A program made the translations under genes and the position numbers. Of a stretch of DNA of 64,000 nt, positions 60,837-64,000 are shown one piece after another (position 1 is the first letter of the stretch; each line of letters starts with the position of its first letter). Where the stretch lies: NCBI GenBank assembly GCA_947095585.1, contig OX352761.1, positions 37,039,260-37,103,259 of the forward strand. Direction: 5' to 3'. The DNA comes from Nephrocerus scutellatus (lineage: Eukaryota; Arthropoda; Insecta; Diptera; Pipunculidae). Under the pieces are notes generated by a model. That model was given only the letters and a program-made list of their open reading frames with translations, ran no database searches and was not told the origin of the DNA.

Positions 60837-61373
60837 CCAGCGCCAAGAGATTTTAGGTAAATTAAAATCACCCAATACACATAAATGTTGATGTTCGGAT
60901 AGTCCGGAAGAGACAGTCTCTCTTCGAACACATTCTTCGTAATCCACTGTAAGACAGCGAGGAGGTATGTAGCAGGCGTAGATGATGAGAGAATTGGTGA
61001 AGGCTGAATTCTGCAAAGTTGTCGTAAGGGCATCGTCATTTCTTTCAGCAGCGACAGTCACACAAAGCATATCATTCATGTATGAATTAACTGACACGGC
61101 AATCAAAGAAGATAGAAGGGATTTCTTTATGCCAATTACGATACCGCCGCCTCTTTGTAATACAGTTCCAATAGGGCAACGGTCTTTCCGATATACCACA
61201 TAATTATCATTAATAAATTCGGAGTCAGCAATATCAGCATATAACCATGTCTCTACTAACACAATTACATCATATTCGCAGTCTGCAGTAGCCAAGTATA
61301 ATTCTCTTAATTTAGATGTAATACCTCCTACGTTTTGAAAATATAACTTAAGAGAGGCTGTTGCAGAGAACAA
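60837..61373 (-). pseudogene. CR1-like LINE copy 2: endonuclease N-terminal part
   Basis: From 61373 a 179-residue frame reads ASLKLYFQNVGGITSKLREL, IVLVETWLYADIADSEF, RGGGIVIGIKKSL, IIYACYIPPRC and VLGDFNLPKISW. It is a better preserved version of 43456-42887, with the block before GDFN in frame. It stops at the BEL target CCAGC and continues at 45507. The protein would nick target DNA. Confidence 0.9.
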
Positions 61374-61384
61374 TGAAGACGTTA

Positions 61385-62490
61385 TTATTGTATTTTGGCG
61401 GTTGGTAGAGGTTTGAGTTCGGCATCGTTTTTTGAGACATTAAATTTAAATTGACGCACACGAACACCAGCAGGCCAAGATCCAGAATCATATGCAATTT
61501 CTGCACGATCAGCAGGTATACCAAGCTTAAAATTAATCCATTTGAGAGAACTTTCTGCAACTCCAAATTTGATAAGTTTTTTGCAAATAAGAGTCGAATC
61601 AGGAATATTGCATTTAGCAGAAATGTATGAAACAATTGCTTCACATGTTGTAGAAGGGAGGAATCCGATATCATAATTATCATTAACAAATTCGGAGTCA
61701 GCAATATCAGCATATAACCATGTCTCTACTAACACAATTACATCATATTCGCAGTCTGCAGTAGCCAAGTATAATTCTCTTAATTTAGATCTAATACCTC
61801 CTACGTTTTGAAAATATAACTTAAGAAAGGCTGTTGCAGAGAACAATGAAGACGTAATTATTGTATTTTGGCGGTTGGGAGAGGTTTGAGTTCGGCATCG
61901 TTTTTTGAGACATTAAATTTAAATTGACGCACACGAACACCAGCAGGCCAAGATCCAGAATCATATGCAATCTCTGCACGATCAGCAGGTATACCAAGCT
62001 TAAAATTAATCCATTTGAGAGAACTTTCTGCAACTCCAGATTTGATAAGTTTTTCGCAAATAAGAGTCGAATCAGGAATATTGCATTTAGCAGAAATGTA
62101 TGAAACAATTGCTTCACATATTGTAGAAGGGAGGAATCCAGATAGGTGGAACCACTTGTGTCTTTTTAATAAAATTAAATTTTCTGGTAAACATTCTGTA
62201 CAGCTTCCTACGATAACTCGAGAGCCGCTCTTTTTTTGAGACTTTTGCCTTTGAATATTTTTGCTCTTATCATCCGAGTTGTTATCAACACTCGGTAAAA
62301 ATCCATCATTAACGGACCCAGCGATGATGGTAGGAGTGACAGGAAGAGAAGAATTACTACTTATAGACGCAGCAGAAATAGCAGCAACAGAACAAACATC
62401 AACAGAAGAATTAGTTGTTGAGTTAGCTATATTGGCAGAATTCGAATTGATTCCATCACTAGTGGTTTGAACCGTAGTCTTCTTTTGCAC
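61385..62490 (-). pseudogene. CR1-like LINE copy 2: ORF1 C-terminal part with the 477-bp duplication
   Basis: From 62490 a 210-residue frame gives a Ser/Asn-rich linker and SGSRVIVGSCTECLPENLIL. The C-terminal domain follows: ICEAIVSYISAKCNIPDSTL, WINFKLGIPADRAEIAYDSG and GVRVRQFKFNVSKNDAE, ending PLPTAKIQ at 61858. The unit then repeats (61846-61385) with ORF2-start sequence in between, as in copy 1. The copy-2 inner junction lacks about 10 bp (CGATATCATAATTATC). The frame is open to the mariner insertion. Confidence 0.88.
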
Positions 62491-62495
62491 TAATA

Positions 62496-63417
62496 AAGGG
62501 TGTTTTTTTCGGATGTTTGTTTTTCCGATAGATGTCGTTTTATTTTATGACAGTTGTTTTGACAGCTCAAAGTGACATTTCTACTCAGTATTGTTTGGCA
62601 AATCATTATGAATAGGTTAACTCCAGAACAACGTTCAGTGATTGGTCGTTAAATCAATTGAACGAAGATCCATTTTTTTACCGTAAAATTCTCTTCAGTG
62701 ATGAGGCGCATTTTTTGTTAAATGGATACGTCAACAAACAAAATTGTCGCATTTGGAGGAAAGATAATCCACACGCCGTTCAAGAATTACCAATGCATCC
62801 TGATAAATGTACTGTTTGGTGCGGTCTATGGGCTGGTGGGATCATCGGTCCATATTTCTTTAAAAATGAGGAAGGACGACGCGTTACCGTGAATGGAAAT
62901 CGATACAGAACCATGTTAAATGAGTTTTTGTTGTCAAATCTTGAAGATATGGATATGGATGAAATGTGGTTTCAACAAGATGGTGCCACTTGCCATACAG
63001 CACGTGAAACAATCGACTTATTGAAAGAAACTTTCAACGACAACATTATTTCGAGAAATGGTCCGGTGAATTGGCCTCCGCGTTCGTGCGATTTGACGCC
63101 ACTCGATTACTTTTTGTGGGGATACGTGAAGTCATTGGTTTATGTGGATAAACCTCAATCGATTGACGCTTTGGAAACCAATATTCAACGTGTCATTGCT
63201 GACATACGCCCTCAAATGCTTGAAAAAGTGCTGGAAAATTGGACCTCCAGAATGACATTTGTGAAAAATAGTCGTGGTAGCCATATGCCAGAAATTGTAT
63301 TTAAATGTTAAATGCCAAAAAATTATCTACCAAATAAAAAAAAATTTTGGTCATTTCATAATTTTATATGTGTTTTATTCAAAAAAAAAATCGGCAACCT
63401 CTTTAAAAAACACCCGT
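62496..63417 (+). mobile_element. DD41D mariner, internally deleted copy
   Basis: It has the same termini as the complete copy at 25636-26940, with TA at 62494-62495 and 63418-63419. About 383 bp is deleted, joining CCAGAACAACG to TTCAGTGATTGG with 2 bp of microhomology. It is nearly identical to the complete copy elsewhere. It lies in ORF1 of CR1-like LINE copy 2. Copy 1 keeps the empty site CACTAATACATTCC near 44576-44589. Confidence 0.95.
62658..63311 (+). pseudogene. Truncated DD41D transposase
   Basis: This 217-residue frame corresponds to the catalytic half of the complete transposase (FSDEAHF, FQQDGATCH, PLDYFLWG), with the DNA-binding N-terminus deleted. The original ATG (about 62609) now runs into a shifted frame after NRLTPEQRS. 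A protein started at 62658 would keep the DDD residues but could not bind the ends. It differs from the complete copy at very few positions (for example IWRKDN against IWSKDN). Confidence 0.92.
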
Positions 63418-63419
63418 TA

Positions 63420-63898
63420 CATTCCTCCGAGCGGCAGTCGGCGACAAAACTCCAACAGTAGGTGACCGAACACTTTTATTACTCTTTGATAGAGAAGAAG
63501 ACCTTCGGACAGAGTCATTGACCTTAAGTTTTAGCTGCGCGCGAGTAACCCGAGCGACTGTGCCAGACTCTTTTTCTTTGCATCCACTATGACGTTATCT
63601 TGCACATTTTTTTTAATTAAACTTTGCACAGACGACTTGTTATTACAAAATTTTAAAACATTGTCTTTAATTTTCATTAAGTTCATGATGCTAGTTTCGA
63701 TTTCATGAAGCAAGCCAGGCATTGAAAATTTTAAACACGAATCGCATTCCATAAAAAATTAGGTTTTGAACTTAAGCAACCAAATTTCATTTCGGAAATG
63801 TTTCCACAATGAATATAAGTCCACCTAGCACAGAAACCACAACAAATCGCGTTTTCTGCGCAGGCTGATTTAGCACAATTTATGCAGATTAAAGACAT
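63420..63898 (-). pseudogene. CR1-like LINE copy 2: ORF1 N-terminal part with a cysteine-rich finger
   Basis: ATG at 63898 gives MSLICINCAKSACAENAICC followed by GFCARWTYIHCGNISEM, a PHD-like pattern (C-x2-C...C...C-x2-C-x2-W-x3-H-x-x-C). PHD fingers begin ORF1 in several CR1-type LINEs. After a frameshift near 63752 the frame from that point has CDSCLKFSMPGLLHEIETSI and a probable coiled coil. The mariner then splits the ORF at 63417. This finger is absent from copy 1 because the tandem junction lies downstream of it. Confidence 0.75.
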
Positions 63899-64000
63899 TT
63901 AATCCCGAATAACAAATTGAATAAATTTAAATGAAAAAAATGAGAGCGTATAAAAACACGTCCGAAGGCGAGTAATCCTCTTTGCATTGTTTGGTAAAGC
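63899..64000 (-). promoter_or_regulatory. 5' UTR of the CR1-like LINE, window edge
   Basis: The region upstream of the ORF1 ATG on the minus strand is open to the window end. GTTTTTATACGCTC near 63945-63958 contains a TATA-like sequence. The element's 5' end is probably just outside the window. Confidence 0.35.

Larger units (their letters stand above)
45503..60841 (-). mobile_element. 15.3-kb BEL/Pao composite, TSD CCAGC
   Basis: The LTR termini are TGTTTCTTTG (45508) and CTCATCA (60836) on the + strand, i.e. TGATGAG...GAAACA on the element strand. CCAGC flanks it at 45503-45507 and 60837-60841, splitting the CR1-like LINE copy 2. The left (3') LTR contains a Jockey LINE. The interior holds one long Pol with a partial Gag (49567-53990), an unrelated 1.17-kb block, then two tandem deletion derivatives (55159-57345 and 57346-59750). 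A duplicated leader plus LTR lies on the right. The PBS (TTTGGTCCTGAACGAGCCGG on the minus strand, 60540-60559) abuts the 5' LTR. Confidence 0.92.

Overview
This 64 kb window is AT-rich eukaryotic DNA and looks like an insect genome. LOA, RTE-like, CR1-like and Jockey LINEs, BEL/Pao and Ty3/gypsy LTR elements, a DD41D mariner, a hAT-type MITE and a tRNA-derived SINE are all stacked here. The mix fits an insect, possibly Diptera, but no host gene allows a firmer placement. I found no convincing host gene, no rRNA and no CRISPR. Almost everything recognisable is a transposable element (TE), and most copies are broken.

Layout. 1-1.6 kb: a 73-bp tandem repeat and a copia gag scrap. 1.64-3.9 kb: a BEL/Pao integrase remnant (+) followed by an ORF in envelope position, split by a tRNA-derived SINE with a 14-bp target-site duplication (TSD). 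3.9-12.1 kb: an RTE-like LINE (+) whose 3' region holds a nearly complete LOA-clade LINE (6624-12003, 12-bp TSD). 12.7-25.3 kb: one BEL/Pao element (-, 5-bp TSD TTTGC). A second LOA copy sits in its 5' LTR (11-bp TSD), and a 3.45-kb TGT...ACA insertion (4-bp TSD) sits in its protease. 25.6-26.9 kb: an apparently intact DD41D mariner. 27.1-31.9 kb: a CsRn1-like Ty3/gypsy element (-) with 225-bp LTRs and a duplicated protease segment. 32.25-32.9 kb: a solo LTR. 34-37 kb: the least TE-like stretch, with an exon-like segment, a 622-bp hAT-type MITE (8-bp TSD) and foldback repeats.

37.1-64 kb is a single PHD-finger CR1-like LINE locus (-) that was tandemly duplicated by about 2.56 kb and then invaded. 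An RTE-like LINE entered the first copy (13-bp TSD). A 15.3-kb BEL composite entered the second (TSD CCAGC). A Jockey LINE landed inside that BEL's LTR, and a deleted mariner (TA TSD) entered the second copy; its unoccupied site survives in the first copy. The BEL composite itself contains two copies of a deletion derivative and an unexplained 1.17-kb block with a tRNA-like module.

The most unusual segment is the TGT...ACA insertion at 15198-18647. It carries a tandem array of about 52-nt blocks, each bounded by consensus splice acceptor and donor sequences and separated by 40-45-nt intron-like spacers. The window as a whole gives a readable order of nested insertions, because many TSDs and one filled/empty site pair are present in the same sequence.
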